Of a stretch of 64,000 nt of DNA, positions 28,282-38,521 are shown piece by piece. Below the pieces are notes generated by a model, which made no database searches, was not told the DNA's origin, and saw only the letters and a program-made list of their open reading frames with translations. Numbering within the stretch: the first letter of the stretch is position 1; each line of letters opens with the position of its first letter. The stretch is from Neptuniibacter victor (GTDB lineage: Bacteria; Pseudomonadota; Gammaproteobacteria; Pseudomonadales; Balneatricaceae): NCBI GenBank assembly GCA_027943745.1, contig AP025763.1:3888147-3952146 (forward strand), written 5' to 3'. The position numbers were made by a program, and so were the translations under genes.

Positions 28282-29373
28282 ATGAGTCTACGTATATCGA
28301 CCTCAAGCAAGTACGCTATATTTATTTCATTAGCTTTAGCGGCAGTAAACGTAAAAGCAGAAATAAGCCAAACCCAATGGATGAAGTTAAACCAGGCATC
28401 CATTAACGAACATATTTTGCCCGGCTATCAGAAGCTAGCCTCAACTAGCGAAGCGCTAGAGCAAGCAACTGCAGACCTGTGCCAAAATCTAACCGATACC
28501 CATTTAAAGCAAACGCAAAGCCGTTTTAATGACATGCTAAATGCATGGCAAGGAATACAGCACGTTCAATTTGGTCCAATAGAATTGCTCATGCGAAGCT
28601 ACACTATTCAGTTCTGGCCCGATAAAAAAAATCTAACGTCTAAACAGCTAAATACGGTTCTTAATAACGCTGAACCAGCAACACTCACCCCTGACTATTT
28701 CCAAACAGCCAGTATCGCCGTAAAAGGCTTACCGGCAATGGAAAGAATTCTATTCGCAGAACAGCCACTTCAAGCACTCAAGCAACAAACATTTCGCTGC
28801 GATTTCCTTCATGCCATCAGTTCGCATCTAGAGATGCAAACCCAAAACACCTTGAACGAATGGAAGCTATACAAAAAGGAGTTTGAATACACAAGCTCGG
28901 AAGAGGGTGCGTATGAGAGCGCTCAAGAAGCAACCATCGATCTGATGAAAGCCCAAGTAGAACCATTAGAAGTGATCCGTGATCTAAAACTACTGCGGCC
29001 ATTAGGCAAAACAGACAAAGCCAAACCTCGCCGTTTAGAAAACTGGCGGAGCCGCAACTCCCTGCTTAATATCCAAACAAATATTAAATCACTGCATCAT
29101 CAATTTAGTGGCGCAAAAGACTACAGCCTGTTTGCACTGCTTTCAGATCACGGCGCAATAGATCTAGCTGAAGGGATAGAACAGCAGTTTGTTGCCTTAG
29201 AAGCCTTGCTAGCACAAGTGCCAGCCCCCCTTTCCCAACATATCAACGAGCCCAACGTTAGAGAGCAATTACTGTTGATCACTCAAGGCATCAGTTTACT
29301 GCATAAGAGCCTTGATAAAAGCATGTCTACGCTAGAACTACAGTTAGGATTCAATAGCCGTGATGGGGATTAA
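28282..29373 (+). CDS. Second imelysin-family protein
   Basis: 363 residues with a signal peptide (about 1-25, ending VKA-EI). Imelysin-type helical pattern: LTDTHLKQTQSRFNDMLNAW, then FGPIELLMRSYTIQFWPDKK, and GLPAMERILF. In the last motif the His of the first paralogue's GxHxxE is replaced by Pro while the Glu is kept, so metal binding may differ. It starts immediately after the preceding stop and overlaps the DUF1513 gene by 11 bases, consistent with an operon. Probably periplasmic, acting with the first imelysin and the di-heme protein. Confidence 0.88.
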   Translation: MSLRISTSSKYAIFISLALAAVNVKAEISQTQWMKLNQASINEHILPGYQKLASTSEALEQATADLCQNLTDTHLKQTQSRFNDMLNAWQGIQHVQFGPIELLMRSYTIQFWPDKKNLTSKQLNTVLNNAEPATLTPDYFQTASIAVKGLPAMERILFAEQPLQALKQQTFRCDFLHAISSHLEMQTQNTLNEWKLYKKEFEYTSSEEGAYESAQEATIDLMKAQVEPLEVIRDLKLLRPLGKTDKAKPRRLENWRSRNSLLNIQTNIKSLHHQFSGAKDYSLFALLSDHGAIDLAEGIEQQFVALEALLAQVPAPLSQHINEPNVREQLLLITQGISLLHKSLDKSMSTLELQLGFNSRDGD

Positions 29374-30466
29374 CCGCAGACAATTTACGCTGCTACTTGG
29401 CTGCGGTTTAGTAAGTCCTAACCTACTTGCTAAACCCCAACAGCTCTTATTTGCATCAGCAGCCCAAACCTCTCCTGAAGGTTATGCATTGAAGGTGATC
29501 AGCAAGCAAGGGCGCTCGCTTATCAACCATCAACTCCCTGCGCGTGCCCATCATGTCGCAAAACACCCTCATCAACCATTTTTGGCCGCTGTAGGCCGTC
29601 GACCAGAGACGTTTATTGACGTTATTAACTACGAAACAGGTCTTCTCTCTAAGCGCATCGAGAGTAGTCCTGGTCAGCACTTCTATGGTCATGCGATTTA
29701 CAGCAATGATGGACGCTGGCTTATAACAACAGAAAACGAAATCCAAAGCGGGCAGGGCTTAATCGTCATTCGCGATTGCGCCAATGATTATCGCGTTATA
29801 AAGCAGTTCAGCTCATATGGCATTGGTCCTCACGAACTGAAACTCACCGCCAATGGAAAAACCTTAGTGGTCGCCAATGGCGGCATTCTAACCAACCCCG
29901 GGCAAGGAAGAGAAAAGCTGAACCTTGATAGCATGCAGCCCTCTCTTGCGTATATTGACCTACATAGCGGGCTATTAACCGAACAGATCTTTATGCCAGC
30001 TCAACTCCATCAATTGAGCATTCGGCATTTTGATATCAATGACAGAGGAAGAGTCGTCATCGCGCTTCAATACCAAGGAGCGAAAAGCGACGATGTTCCT
30101 CTCATTGCTTTTCACTCATCTGGAGACAAAAACCTCAGTCTAGTAAAAGCACCAGCAGCGATTAATCTTGCAATGAAACAATACTGCGGCAGTGCACGCT
30201 TTGACCATTCAGGAACAACCGCAGCCGTATCATCACCACGAGGTAACCTTGTCACTTTTTGGAATGCGCAGGACGGTTCCTTTTTAACAGCACTTAAGAG
30301 CAGAGACGGCTGTGGCCTCACAGCAACGCACGAACCAGACGAATTTCTTATATCGACCGGAAGAGGGCATTGCTATCGGTTTAATGCAAAAACGGGCCTG
30401 AAAGAAAAACTACCACTTGGGCTCTCATCCCAAACCGCTTGGGATAATCACCTGACCCTTATTTAG
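29363..30466 (+). CDS. DUF1513 Tat-exported beta-propeller protein
   Basis: 367 residues from the ATG at 29363; a GTG one codon upstream is also possible. The N-terminus GINRRQFTLLLGCG is a twin-arginine (Tat) signal with a conserved Phe after the RR pair, so the protein is exported folded, perhaps with a bound cofactor. The rest is a WD40-like propeller (HHVAKHPHQPFLAAVGRRP, FYGHAIYSNDGRWL, GPHELKLTANGKTLVVANGG, CGSARFDHSGTTAAVSSPRG). Function is unknown, but the domain is a regular partner of imelysin and di-heme genes. It overlaps the second imelysin gene by 11 bases and closes the Fur-box operon. Confidence 0.85.
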   Translation: MGINRRQFTLLLGCGLVSPNLLAKPQQLLFASAAQTSPEGYALKVISKQGRSLINHQLPARAHHVAKHPHQPFLAAVGRRPETFIDVINYETGLLSKRIESSPGQHFYGHAIYSNDGRWLITTENEIQSGQGLIVIRDCANDYRVIKQFSSYGIGPHELKLTANGKTLVVANGGILTNPGQGREKLNLDSMQPSLAYIDLHSGLLTEQIFMPAQLHQLSIRHFDINDRGRVVIALQYQGAKSDDVPLIAFHSSGDKNLSLVKAPAAINLAMKQYCGSARFDHSGTTAAVSSPRGNLVTFWNAQDGSFLTALKSRDGCGLTATHEPDEFLISTGRGHCYRFNAKTGLKEKLPLGLSSQTAWDNHLTLI

Positions 30467-30525
30467 CTAAAAATAGTTCCATCGAGCAATACCTCGTGTG
30501 GGCTCAGATTAGTAAAATATTATAT

Positions 30526-30551
30526 GCTATAGTATAACGTTATAATGTAAC
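30526..30551. promoter_or_regulatory. Two abutting Zur-like boxes before the porin gene
   Basis: GCTATAGTATAAC (30526-30538) and GTTATAATGTAAC (30539-30551) each differ at one position from the perfect Zur core found in the znu promoter of this window. They are directly adjacent, 48 bases before the porin start, so zinc-dependent repression is expected. In-vivo binding is not shown. Confidence 0.65.
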
Positions 30552-30599
30552 ATTAATGAAATACTGCAAATTAACACAACTTAAGAAGGTACTGAAATA

Positions 30600-31634
30600 A
30601 TGAAAAAGACAGCTATCGCAGCACTTATAGCCGCATCTGTAGCAACTGCATCCACGGCTAACGCTGGTGTTGCCGAAGAACTAGCTGCGATGAAATCACG
30701 TATTGCTCAGCTTGAATCTCAACTAGCGGCTCAGCAAGCAACCATTGCGAAACAAGAAACCTCAAAAAGTTCAGGCGGCTTTGCTGATAATGTTACGGTA
30801 ACAGGTACTGCCGAGTTTCTTGCGAACCATGTAGAAGAAGAGGGCGGTAATAGTAAAAGCGATATCGCTCTAGATACGTTTGAGCTAGGCATTGAAGCTG
30901 CAATCAACGAAAACGTAACGCTTTCATCATTGATTGAATATGATAACGATGCTGAAAAGCTGGATGTTACTGAGGCTTTCGCGGTTATTGGTGCAGAAGA
31001 TAGCAATCTATCTCTAACAGTAGGTAAAGCACCTATTCCATTTGCTGTTATCAATGGTAGCGCTTGGACTGATCCACTTACAGACGATGCTTTCGACATT
31101 ACTGAAGGTATGGCGATGGTGAGCTGGAGCAACGATAGCCTAGCCCTTGATGCTTATACATTCAATGGTGCTGAAAGTGGCGATTCTATTGATACTGTTG
31201 GTTTAAATGCTGAACTGGCTGTGGGCGAAGGCGTTGTACTAGGTGCTGGTTACTTAAGCGATACGGCTGAACAGAACAATCTTCCGGCAGGTGATGCATG
31301 GCGCGTAAACGGGCTTTTCGAGACAGGTGCTTTAGCTCTATCTGCTGAATACATTGCTGTAAACGCTGAGAACACATCGATTGATCCAAGCTTCCTGCAC
31401 CTAAATGCAGATTACACGACAAACATCTTCGGTGAAGAAGGTACGGTTTACCTTGGTTATAGCGAAACAGACGATGGCCAAAATGTAACGGACCTAGCTG
31501 AAGAGCGTATCGCCCTTGGTGTTGAGCGTTCTTTTGGCGAGAATGCATCAGTTGTTGCTGAATATGTTCGTGAAGAATCATATGCAAACGAAGAAACTGA
31601 CACGTTAAACCTAGTACTAGTTACTGAGTTTTAA
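30600..31634 (+). CDS. LbtU-like outer-membrane porin with coiled-coil N-terminus
   Basis: 344 residues: signal peptide ending STANA-GV, then a short heptad region (EELAAMKSRIAQLESQLAAQ), a linker, and a beta-barrel body of alternating aromatic/polar strands ending in a terminal Phe (LVLVTEF), the usual outer-membrane insertion signal. The coiled coil followed by a barrel is the layout of the LbtU siderophore-porin family; that match is from memory, so the cargo is uncertain. The two Zur-like boxes upstream argue for a zinc-related role rather than iron. It is acidic overall, unusual for an anion-binding receptor. The gene has its own promoter region and a large inverted repeat downstream. 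Confidence 0.8.
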   Translation: MKKTAIAALIAASVATASTANAGVAEELAAMKSRIAQLESQLAAQQATIAKQETSKSSGGFADNVTVTGTAEFLANHVEEEGGNSKSDIALDTFELGIEAAINENVTLSSLIEYDNDAEKLDVTEAFAVIGAEDSNLSLTVGKAPIPFAVINGSAWTDPLTDDAFDITEGMAMVSWSNDSLALDAYTFNGAESGDSIDTVGLNAELAVGEGVVLGAGYLSDTAEQNNLPAGDAWRVNGLFETGALALSAEYIAVNAENTSIDPSFLHLNADYTTNIFGEEGTVYLGYSETDDGQNVTDLAEERIALGVERSFGENASVVAEYVREESYANEETDTLNLVLVTEF

Positions 31635-31681
31635 GTCACCTTTCGACACAGTTAAGCTGTTTCAATTCAAGCTTACATAGT

Positions 31682-31731
31682 GTGACAGACCGGCGCTGAA
31701 TCCCCCTTCAATCATCAGCGCCGGTTGTCAC
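31682..31731. terminator. Large inverted repeat after the porin gene
   Basis: ACCGGCGCTGA pairs with TCAGCGCCGGT and the stem extends outward to GTGACA/TGTCAC, giving a long GC-rich hairpin with a loop of about 15 bases. No T-run follows, so it may work as a transcription-end or mRNA-stability structure. Confidence 0.6.
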
Positions 31732-31849
31732 AATTCCTCATAGCATCAACATTAACAAAAATGTTTAATGCCTAAAAACCATAGTAGCGATAAAGCTTTA
31801 TTCTTGGAACTGCATTTCTTTAACTTTCATACATTTTAGGTACAAGGTA

Positions 31850-34228
31850 TTACTTTTCCACTTTTGCATTGGATATTTCTCGTAGCCTTTTGACCACTTG
31901 CGCATTAATGCTTCTCTGTGTAAACGTCCCATCTTCTTTACGCTTACCCGCTTTACGCCCTAGCAGAATCTCTAAACACTGATCCACATGTGACACTGCA
32001 TACACCGCAAACTCACCCTGCTTCACAGCCTCTACGACTTCCGCTTTTAGCATCAAATTGCGAATATTTGCTTTTGGTATAACAACACCTTGCTGGCCAT
32101 TTAAACCTCGCGTTTTACAAAGATTAAAGAAACCTTCGATTTTCTCATTAACCCCGCCGATCGCCTGGACCTCGCCATACTGATTTATCGAACCTGTGGT
32201 AGCAAAGTTTTGACTAATCGGAATATGAGTGAGGGCTGAAATCAACGTACATACCTCAGCCAAGGATGCACTATCACCATCAACATACCCATATGATTGT
32301 TCTAACGCGATACTAGCAGACATCGCCAGAGGGAAATCTTTCGCATATTGATGACCGAGAAAGCCGCTCAGTATAAGCACACCTTTCGAATGAATCGGCT
32401 GCCCTAAGGTCACTTCTCGCTCAATATCGACAATACCGCGATTACCTGGATAAACCGTTGCAGTAATACGCGCAGGCGTACCAAAGGAGACATCGCCAAC
32501 AGCAAGCACCGTCAAACCGTTAGCCTTACCAATGGCTTCACCTTCTGTGTCAATCAACACCGTTTCTTCAACGATACCTTCCTCTATCTTTTCAGCCATC
32601 CGAGAGGTACGGCGCTCTTTAGCACTCAATGCCATCTCAACATGATCGGCATTGATTAGCTCATCCTCTTCTTTAATCCGTTTAAAATCGGCCTCGCATA
32701 AGAGATCCACTAATTCGCCAATATGAGCAGACAATAACTCCTGATTCTGAGCCTGACGTGAACTATGTTCTACCAAACGAGCAACAGCACGACGGGTTAA
32801 TGGTGCTAATCCCTCCTCGTCGGCTAAGGTCTTCATTAAGCGGGCGTAGTTGCGGATCATCTGAGGTGTACGTTTTACATCTTCATCAAAATCCACCACC
32901 ACTCGGAACATTTTTTCAAAATCATGATCCAGCTCTTGCAGCAAGTAGTAAATATTTCTTGAACCAATCAACACAATTTTGACGTTCAGAGGAACCGCTT
33001 CCGGGAGCAGTGTAATGGTACTGATCCCAGTATATTCACTCGCTGGACTCTCAATCCGTATTTCGTGCGATTTCAACGCACGTTTAAGTGCACCATATAC
33101 AAAAGGCTGCTCCAGTAGCTTCTCTGCCTCAAGCACTAAATAGCCACCATTCGCTTGATGTAAGGCCCCAGGGCGGATTAATTTATAAGTCGTCGACAGT
33201 GCGCCCATCTCTGACGTGTATTCAACACGTCCAAATAGGTTTTCATAGCTGGGATGCGCTTCGTAGATAACCGGTGCGCCCTTCGTTTTATGGTTATCAA
33301 CCAGAAGGTTTACACCGTAGTTACTCTCCATATAGCTGCGCCGTACGGCATCAGTAACCGGCTCAAGCTGTTTGTCATCACCCACAATATCACTACAGTT
33401 TTTTACCAAAGAGGTTTCCATCTCTGATAAATATTCTGTCGCAGCCGCAAGGTTCGCATATTTCTCTTTAATCGGTTGAAAAAGCGGCGAAATTGCTTGG
33501 CGCGTGGTATCTCTATCGAGGTTTTTTAACTTTTCAGCGGCCTCTCGGCGCCATTGTGGCAAGCCTGTTAGCAGCTCATTTAATTGATCCTCTAACTCCG
33601 AAATCGCACGAGTAAATGCATCTCGGGTCTCTTCTGGAAGTTGAGAAAAAACAGCTTCATCCATTGCCTGGCCTTCAGCAACAGGGGTAAATCCGATCGT
33701 GCCTGCATCACGATAAACCGCAATACTATGCTCCCGAGCATCGCGCTCTACCTCTTCAATCGCTTGATCATAGTAACGGTTGAGATCACGTTCAATTTTA
33801 CTCTTTTTACGCTGATAGGTTGGCCCCTCAAAGGCTGCGGGCATCTCTGTTAATGCACTTTCAATTAAATGCTTTATATCGCGCTTAAATTGCTGGGCTT
33901 TACCAGCAGGAAATGAGATGGCTAGTGGATGACGATTATCAGATAGATTATTAAGGTATACCCAATCGCCAGGCTTCTTCTCTTTTTTTGCAACAGCCTT
34001 AAGATTTTCCATGGCAAACGAGAATCGGCCAGTATGCGGGTTACCCATCACAAATAAGTTATAACCAGGCCTGCGCATACCGATGCCAAACTCCATCGCT
34101 TCGATAGCTCGTGTTTGCCCAAAAAAGCCGGAAAAAGGCTCAAGCGTAGAGGTTGTTTTAAAAGGAAGTAATTCAGGATCACAGCTACGATATAGCTGAT
34201 CGGTAGAGAGTCGGGTTTCCGTTACCAT
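31850..34228 (-). CDS. Lon-related AAA protease (AAA_32 / LonB-like)
   Basis: 792 residues. The N-terminal ATPase region carries a P-loop of the form GNPHTGR, a known variant in this Lon-related family, and a later LVLEAEKLLEQPF Walker B-like segment. The C-terminal Lon protease domain has the catalytic Ser653 in YVDGDSASLAEVC and Lys696 in GGVNEKIEGF. It has no N-terminal Lon substrate domain and is not the classical Lon. The role of this class is poorly known; soluble, ATP-dependent proteolysis is likely. It stands alone, divergent from no neighbour and about 135 bases from aroE. Confidence 0.9.
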   Translation of the reverse strand: MVTETRLSTDQLYRSCDPELLPFKTTSTLEPFSGFFGQTRAIEAMEFGIGMRRPGYNLFVMGNPHTGRFSFAMENLKAVAKKEKKPGDWVYLNNLSDNRHPLAISFPAGKAQQFKRDIKHLIESALTEMPAAFEGPTYQRKKSKIERDLNRYYDQAIEEVERDAREHSIAVYRDAGTIGFTPVAEGQAMDEAVFSQLPEETRDAFTRAISELEDQLNELLTGLPQWRREAAEKLKNLDRDTTRQAISPLFQPIKEKYANLAAATEYLSEMETSLVKNCSDIVGDDKQLEPVTDAVRRSYMESNYGVNLLVDNHKTKGAPVIYEAHPSYENLFGRVEYTSEMGALSTTYKLIRPGALHQANGGYLVLEAEKLLEQPFVYGALKRALKSHEIRIESPASEYTGISTITLLPEAVPLNVKIVLIGSRNIYYLLQELDHDFEKMFRVVVDFDEDVKRTPQMIRNYARLMKTLADEEGLAPLTRRAVARLVEHSSRQAQNQELLSAHIGELVDLLCEADFKRIKEEDELINADHVEMALSAKERRTSRMAEKIEEGIVEETVLIDTEGEAIGKANGLTVLAVGDVSFGTPARITATVYPGNRGIVDIEREVTLGQPIHSKGVLILSGFLGHQYAKDFPLAMSASIALEQSYGYVDGDSASLAEVCTLISALTHIPISQNFATTGSINQYGEVQAIGGVNEKIEGFFNLCKTRGLNGQQGVVIPKANIRNLMLKAEVVEAVKQGEFAVYAVSHVDQCLEILLGRKAGKRKEDGTFTQRSINAQVVKRLREISNAKVEK

Positions 34229-34363
34229 ATGGCGCTCCCGCTGATGACTAATGTCATAAAGAAATCACAATTAATATCGTGTTTCTAGCAGTTATACGCC
34301 GCGGGAGCCTTGCTTGCAAGCCTACTTTTTAAAAGCAGTTTTTTTAAGACTGTTGTATTAAAA

Positions 34364-35191
34364 TCAAGCAGTTAATGCATTACGTATGGATTTGATAACC
34401 GCCTGCGAATCCGGCTCAACCCCACGCCAGATCTGGAAGGACTGCGCAGCTTGCTCGACCAACATCCCCAAGCCATCAATTGATTTCTGCGCGCCATTGT
34501 TGGTAGCCCAAAGACAGAAAGCAGTAGGCGAGGCCGCATACATCATGTCATAACACCAAGCATTCTCAGATAAAATGCCTTCCGGTAGAGGAGGTACCTC
34601 TCCCTGTAAACTTGCGGCGGTTCCATTAATAACAAGATCGAAACATTGCCCATCCAATGTTTCAAATCCACAACCAGAAACAGAGCCTAAATCAGCAACG
34701 AGTTCCGCTAACTCCACAGCTTTTGACGCGGTACGATTTGCGATAACTAACTGTTTCGGTTCTTGCTCAAGTACAGGTTGCAAAACCCCTCTGACCGCGC
34801 CACCGGCGCCGAGAATGAGTACTTTTTTACCTTTAATAGTGCCGCCATGATTACGTACGATATCGCGAACCATACCGACACCATCGGTATTATCTCCGCA
34901 TAAACGCCCTTCTTCATCGCGATACAATGTATTTACTGCACCTGCTAGCTCAGCGCGAGGTGAGCGAACTTGAGCCAAAGCCCAAGCTTCTTGCTTAAAA
35001 GGGATCGTAATATTCAATCCTTTCCCGTCACCCGCTAGAAATGATTCTACAGAGGCCTCAAAACACCCCTCTTCAATCGCCATCGCTTCATAGGATAGGT
35101 CTTGCGCAGTCGACTGAGCAAACGCGCTATGGATCTGTGGAGATTTTGAGTGTTTTATTGGATTACCAAATACGGCATAACGATCTGTCAT
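34364..35191 (-). CDS. aroE: Shikimate dehydrogenase
   Basis: 275 residues. The substrate-binding start AVFGNPIKHSKSPQIH, the catalytic Lys in LNITIPFKQEAW, the NAD(P) loop VLILGAGGAVRG, and the NADP-specific NRTASKAVELAEL segment are all present. The enzyme reduces 3-dehydroshikimate to shikimate in aromatic amino-acid synthesis. It lies 31 bases downstream of hemF on the same strand, in the conserved dprA-tsaC-hemF-aroE order. Confidence 0.97.
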   Translation of the reverse strand: MTDRYAVFGNPIKHSKSPQIHSAFAQSTAQDLSYEAMAIEEGCFEASVESFLAGDGKGLNITIPFKQEAWALAQVRSPRAELAGAVNTLYRDEEGRLCGDNTDGVGMVRDIVRNHGGTIKGKKVLILGAGGAVRGVLQPVLEQEPKQLVIANRTASKAVELAELVADLGSVSGCGFETLDGQCFDLVINGTAASLQGEVPPLPEGILSENAWCYDMMYAASPTAFCLWATNNGAQKSIDGLGMLVEQAAQSFQIWRGVEPDSQAVIKSIRNALTA

Positions 35192-35222
35192 TTAGCGAAC
35201 CTTTTACGTTGCAGGTGTAATG

Positions 35223-36146
<924 letters not shown>

Positions 36147-36158
36147 TCACTTATTAAA

Positions 36159-36734
36159 TCAGGCCCGTACTAAACGGTCAGATTTCAAATCTCTAATTTG
36201 GGTTGGCTGGGAAAGCCCGCCTAATTCACCTGGCAAAACATAGGACAGATTATTACCGAAGTAAGTCTTTACTTTCAGTATATCCCTAGCAGGATGATAG
36301 GTTGATGGATTTGCAGAAGTAGAAACAATAAATGATCCAAATGATTTTGTAAGCTCTTTAACAAGTAAGTGATCACTCACTCTTACAGCAACAGAGGAAT
36401 GTTTCCCTTTAATCCACTTAGGTATTTGGTCTTTTTTATCGGGTAAAACCCAGGTAAATGGACCCGGCCAGCTAGCGGTCACTTTGGCATAATCTTCAGG
36501 ACACAAATCATCGAGTAAAAAATCGATTTGTGAGATTTCACCAGCGATTAAAACTAAGCCCTTGTGCATCGGACGGCGCTTAATTTTAAGAAGATGTGAA
36601 ACTGCTTCTAGGTTAAAAGGGTCGCAACCCAAGCCCCAAACAGCTTCAGTAGGATAGGCGATAACACCACCATGGTGCATCGCCTCAGAAGACTGGCGGA
36701 CATGCCACCAGTCAGATTTGCGATTACAATTCAC
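36159..36734 (-). CDS. tsaC: Threonylcarbamoyl-AMP synthase
   Basis: 191 residues if started at the GTG at 36734, which leaves the usual length (about 22 residues) before the signature GVIAYPTEAVWGLGCDP. A longer frame to 36776 is possible but unlikely. Other YrdC/Sua5 features are LKIKRRPMHKGLVLIAG, the WPGPFTWVLP segment, VAVRVSDH and SANPSTYHPA. It makes L-threonylcarbamoyladenylate for the t6A modification of tRNAs reading ANN codons. The start overlaps the end of purE by 11 bases, so the two are coupled. Confidence 0.93.
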   Translation of the reverse strand: MNCNRKSDWWHVRQSSEAMHHGGVIAYPTEAVWGLGCDPFNLEAVSHLLKIKRRPMHKGLVLIAGEISQIDFLLDDLCPEDYAKVTASWPGPFTWVLPDKKDQIPKWIKGKHSSVAVRVSDHLLVKELTKSFGSFIVSTSANPSTYHPARDILKVKTYFGNNLSYVLPGELGGLSQPTQIRDLKSDRLVRA

Positions 36735-37236
36735 CTTTCTGCAATTTCTCTTGCAAAGCAGCATCTTTTGCAACAACAGAATCTGTGTTTGCTTGGCGTT
36801 CAGCCTTAACTCTTTCAGCTAAGTCAGCATCACCTACGGCCATAATCTGAGCTGCTAAGTATGCAGCATTCTTAGCACCTGCTTTACCGATAGCGACAGT
36901 CGCTACTGGAATACCACCAGGCATTTGAACCGTTGAAAGAAGTGCATCTAGGCCATCTAGAGATGAATTAATTGGCACACCAATAACTGGTTTAGTTGTA
37001 TTAGCAGCAACAGCACCCGCTAGGTGAGCAGCCATACCAGCAGCACAAATAAAAGCAACTGCGCCACGAGCATCAGCATCTTTAACATAGTCGTGAGTCT
37101 GCACTGGCGTACGGTGTGCAGAGCTTACTTTGATCTCAAACTCAACTTCTAACGAACGCAGAACGTCAACAGCAGCGGTCATCACAGGTAGGTCAGAATC
37201 AGACCCCATTAAAATAGCAACAAATGGTTTGCTCAT
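36724..37236 (-). CDS. purE: N5-carboxyaminoimidazole ribonucleotide mutase
   Basis: 170 residues, the standard length of class I PurE. The phosphate-binding start AILMGSDSDLPVM, the SSAHRTP loop and the PVIGVPI and QMPGGIPVATVAIG segments are all conserved. The enzyme interconverts N5-CAIR and CAIR in purine synthesis. purK is not adjacent, though it often is in other genomes. It is first in a run with tsaC, hemF and aroE; 149 bases separate it from dprA. Confidence 0.97.
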   Translation of the reverse strand: MSKPFVAILMGSDSDLPVMTAAVDVLRSLEVEFEIKVSSAHRTPVQTHDYVKDADARGAVAFICAAGMAAHLAGAVAANTTKPVIGVPINSSLDGLDALLSTVQMPGGIPVATVAIGKAGAKNAAYLAAQIMAVGDADLAERVKAERQANTDSVVAKDAALQEKLQKGEL

Positions 37237-37385
37237 GTCTATCTCGGATAATTAGTTAGGAGGCTGAACACTAAATGTTCAAAGCACGCTTTGCAACAGT
37301 TGTTCTGTCATAGATATATATGAAAAATCTATAGTCAAACGTCCTGATATTCCTTTTTCGTTACTTACTTAGGAGAGCCCCTACT

Positions 37386-38510
37386 TTAACTACAGATATA
37401 CCCCCCATCTCTTTGCTCAATAAGCCCTTTAAGCTCCATTTCTACGAGAAGCGGACCCAGCTCGGCAATACTCATACCGCTACTCACGCTTATCTGATCA
37501 ATAGAACCTATTTCATAGCCGATTAGAGCAACTAACTTGTCTTCCTCTTCTGTTAATGAAGGGGCTATCGCAACGGGATCGTGGTTTAGCTCCTCTGACT
37601 CGGAATAAAGTCCAAGCAAAGATGAAAGCTCGTGCACAATATCCTGAGAGTTTTCAGCAAGCACCGCCCCCTCTTTTATCAACAGATGACAACCTCGACT
37701 TAAAGGGCTATTCAACGGCCCAGGGATAGCGAACACCTCTCGCCCTTGCTCAACCGCCATACGAGCAGTAATCAATGAGCCACTTTTAGGCGCGGCCTCA
37801 ACAACCAGAACGCCACTACTCATCCCGCTAATAACGCGATTGCGCCGTGGAAAATGTGAAGCTAAAGGCGCCGCACCAGGGAAAAATTCACTTACCCAAG
37901 CCCCACCACAGGTTAAAATATCCAGAGCTAACTGACGATTACGGGGCGGGTATAAACGGTCAGGCCCCGTCCCAAAAACAGCGATCGTAGGTCCATTAGA
38001 ATCGACGCACGCTTGATGCGCCGATGCATCAACACCTAAAGCTAAACCAGAGCTAATAACTAGGCCTTTTATCACAAGATCTGAGGCAAAAGTATAGGAC
38101 TGCCTTATACCCGTCTGAGAAGCGCTCCTGCTGCCTACTATCGCAACCTGAGGCAATCCTAATATCTCTAAGCAACCGCGGACAAACAAAACAGGAGGGG
38201 GATCATGGATATCACGGAGCAGGGCGGGGTAATCAGGGTGAGTAATAGGTAGGATATGAGCATCAGGCAATGAAGACTGCCATCGCAACGCCGATTGCAC
38301 AGCGTCATGTACCGCACCACCAGCGCTAGTCTGGTATTTATGCAATGCGCTACAGGTTTTCTCTTTCAGATTTAGCCGTTGCCATTCGAGAGGAGAGGCC
38401 TGTAGAAGTTTATCTGGCGTCCAGCCATTCTCCCACAAGCGTTTTATCGAAGCCGGCCCCAACTGGGGCAAGGCAGCAACGGCGATCCAGTCCTTTGGAT
38501 CTGCCGTCAT
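37386..38510 (-). CDS. dprA: DNA processing protein DprA (natural transformation)
   Basis: 374 residues: an N-terminal SAM-like region (AALPQLGPASIKRL), the Rossmann-fold DNA-binding core with VAIVGSRSASQTG, SSGLALGVDASAHQ, TIAVFGTGPDRLYPPRN and FPRRNRVISGMS, and a C-terminal winged-helix (IDQISVSSGMSIAELGPLL). DprA loads RecA on incoming single-stranded DNA during transformation. It sits 11 bases downstream of the LysM gene, the conserved arrangement. Confidence 0.95.
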   Translation of the reverse strand: MTADPKDWIAVAALPQLGPASIKRLWENGWTPDKLLQASPLEWQRLNLKEKTCSALHKYQTSAGGAVHDAVQSALRWQSSLPDAHILPITHPDYPALLRDIHDPPPVLFVRGCLEILGLPQVAIVGSRSASQTGIRQSYTFASDLVIKGLVISSGLALGVDASAHQACVDSNGPTIAVFGTGPDRLYPPRNRQLALDILTCGGAWVSEFFPGAAPLASHFPRRNRVISGMSSGVLVVEAAPKSGSLITARMAVEQGREVFAIPGPLNSPLSRGCHLLIKEGAVLAENSQDIVHELSSLLGLYSESEELNHDPVAIAPSLTEEEDKLVALIGYEIGSIDQISVSSGMSIAELGPLLVEMELKGLIEQRDGGYICS

Positions 38511-38521
38511 ATGTTAATCCT

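Noticed and set aside
31186-31587. 133-codon frame antisense to the porin gene
   Set aside because: Low-complexity Gln/His/Leu translation typical of the reverse of a repeat-rich barrel gene; the plus-strand porin explains the sequence.
31850-34228. Degenerate Walker A of the Lon-like protease as evidence of a dead enzyme
   Set aside because: The GNPHTGR form is usual for this Lon-related family, and the Ser-Lys protease dyad is intact.
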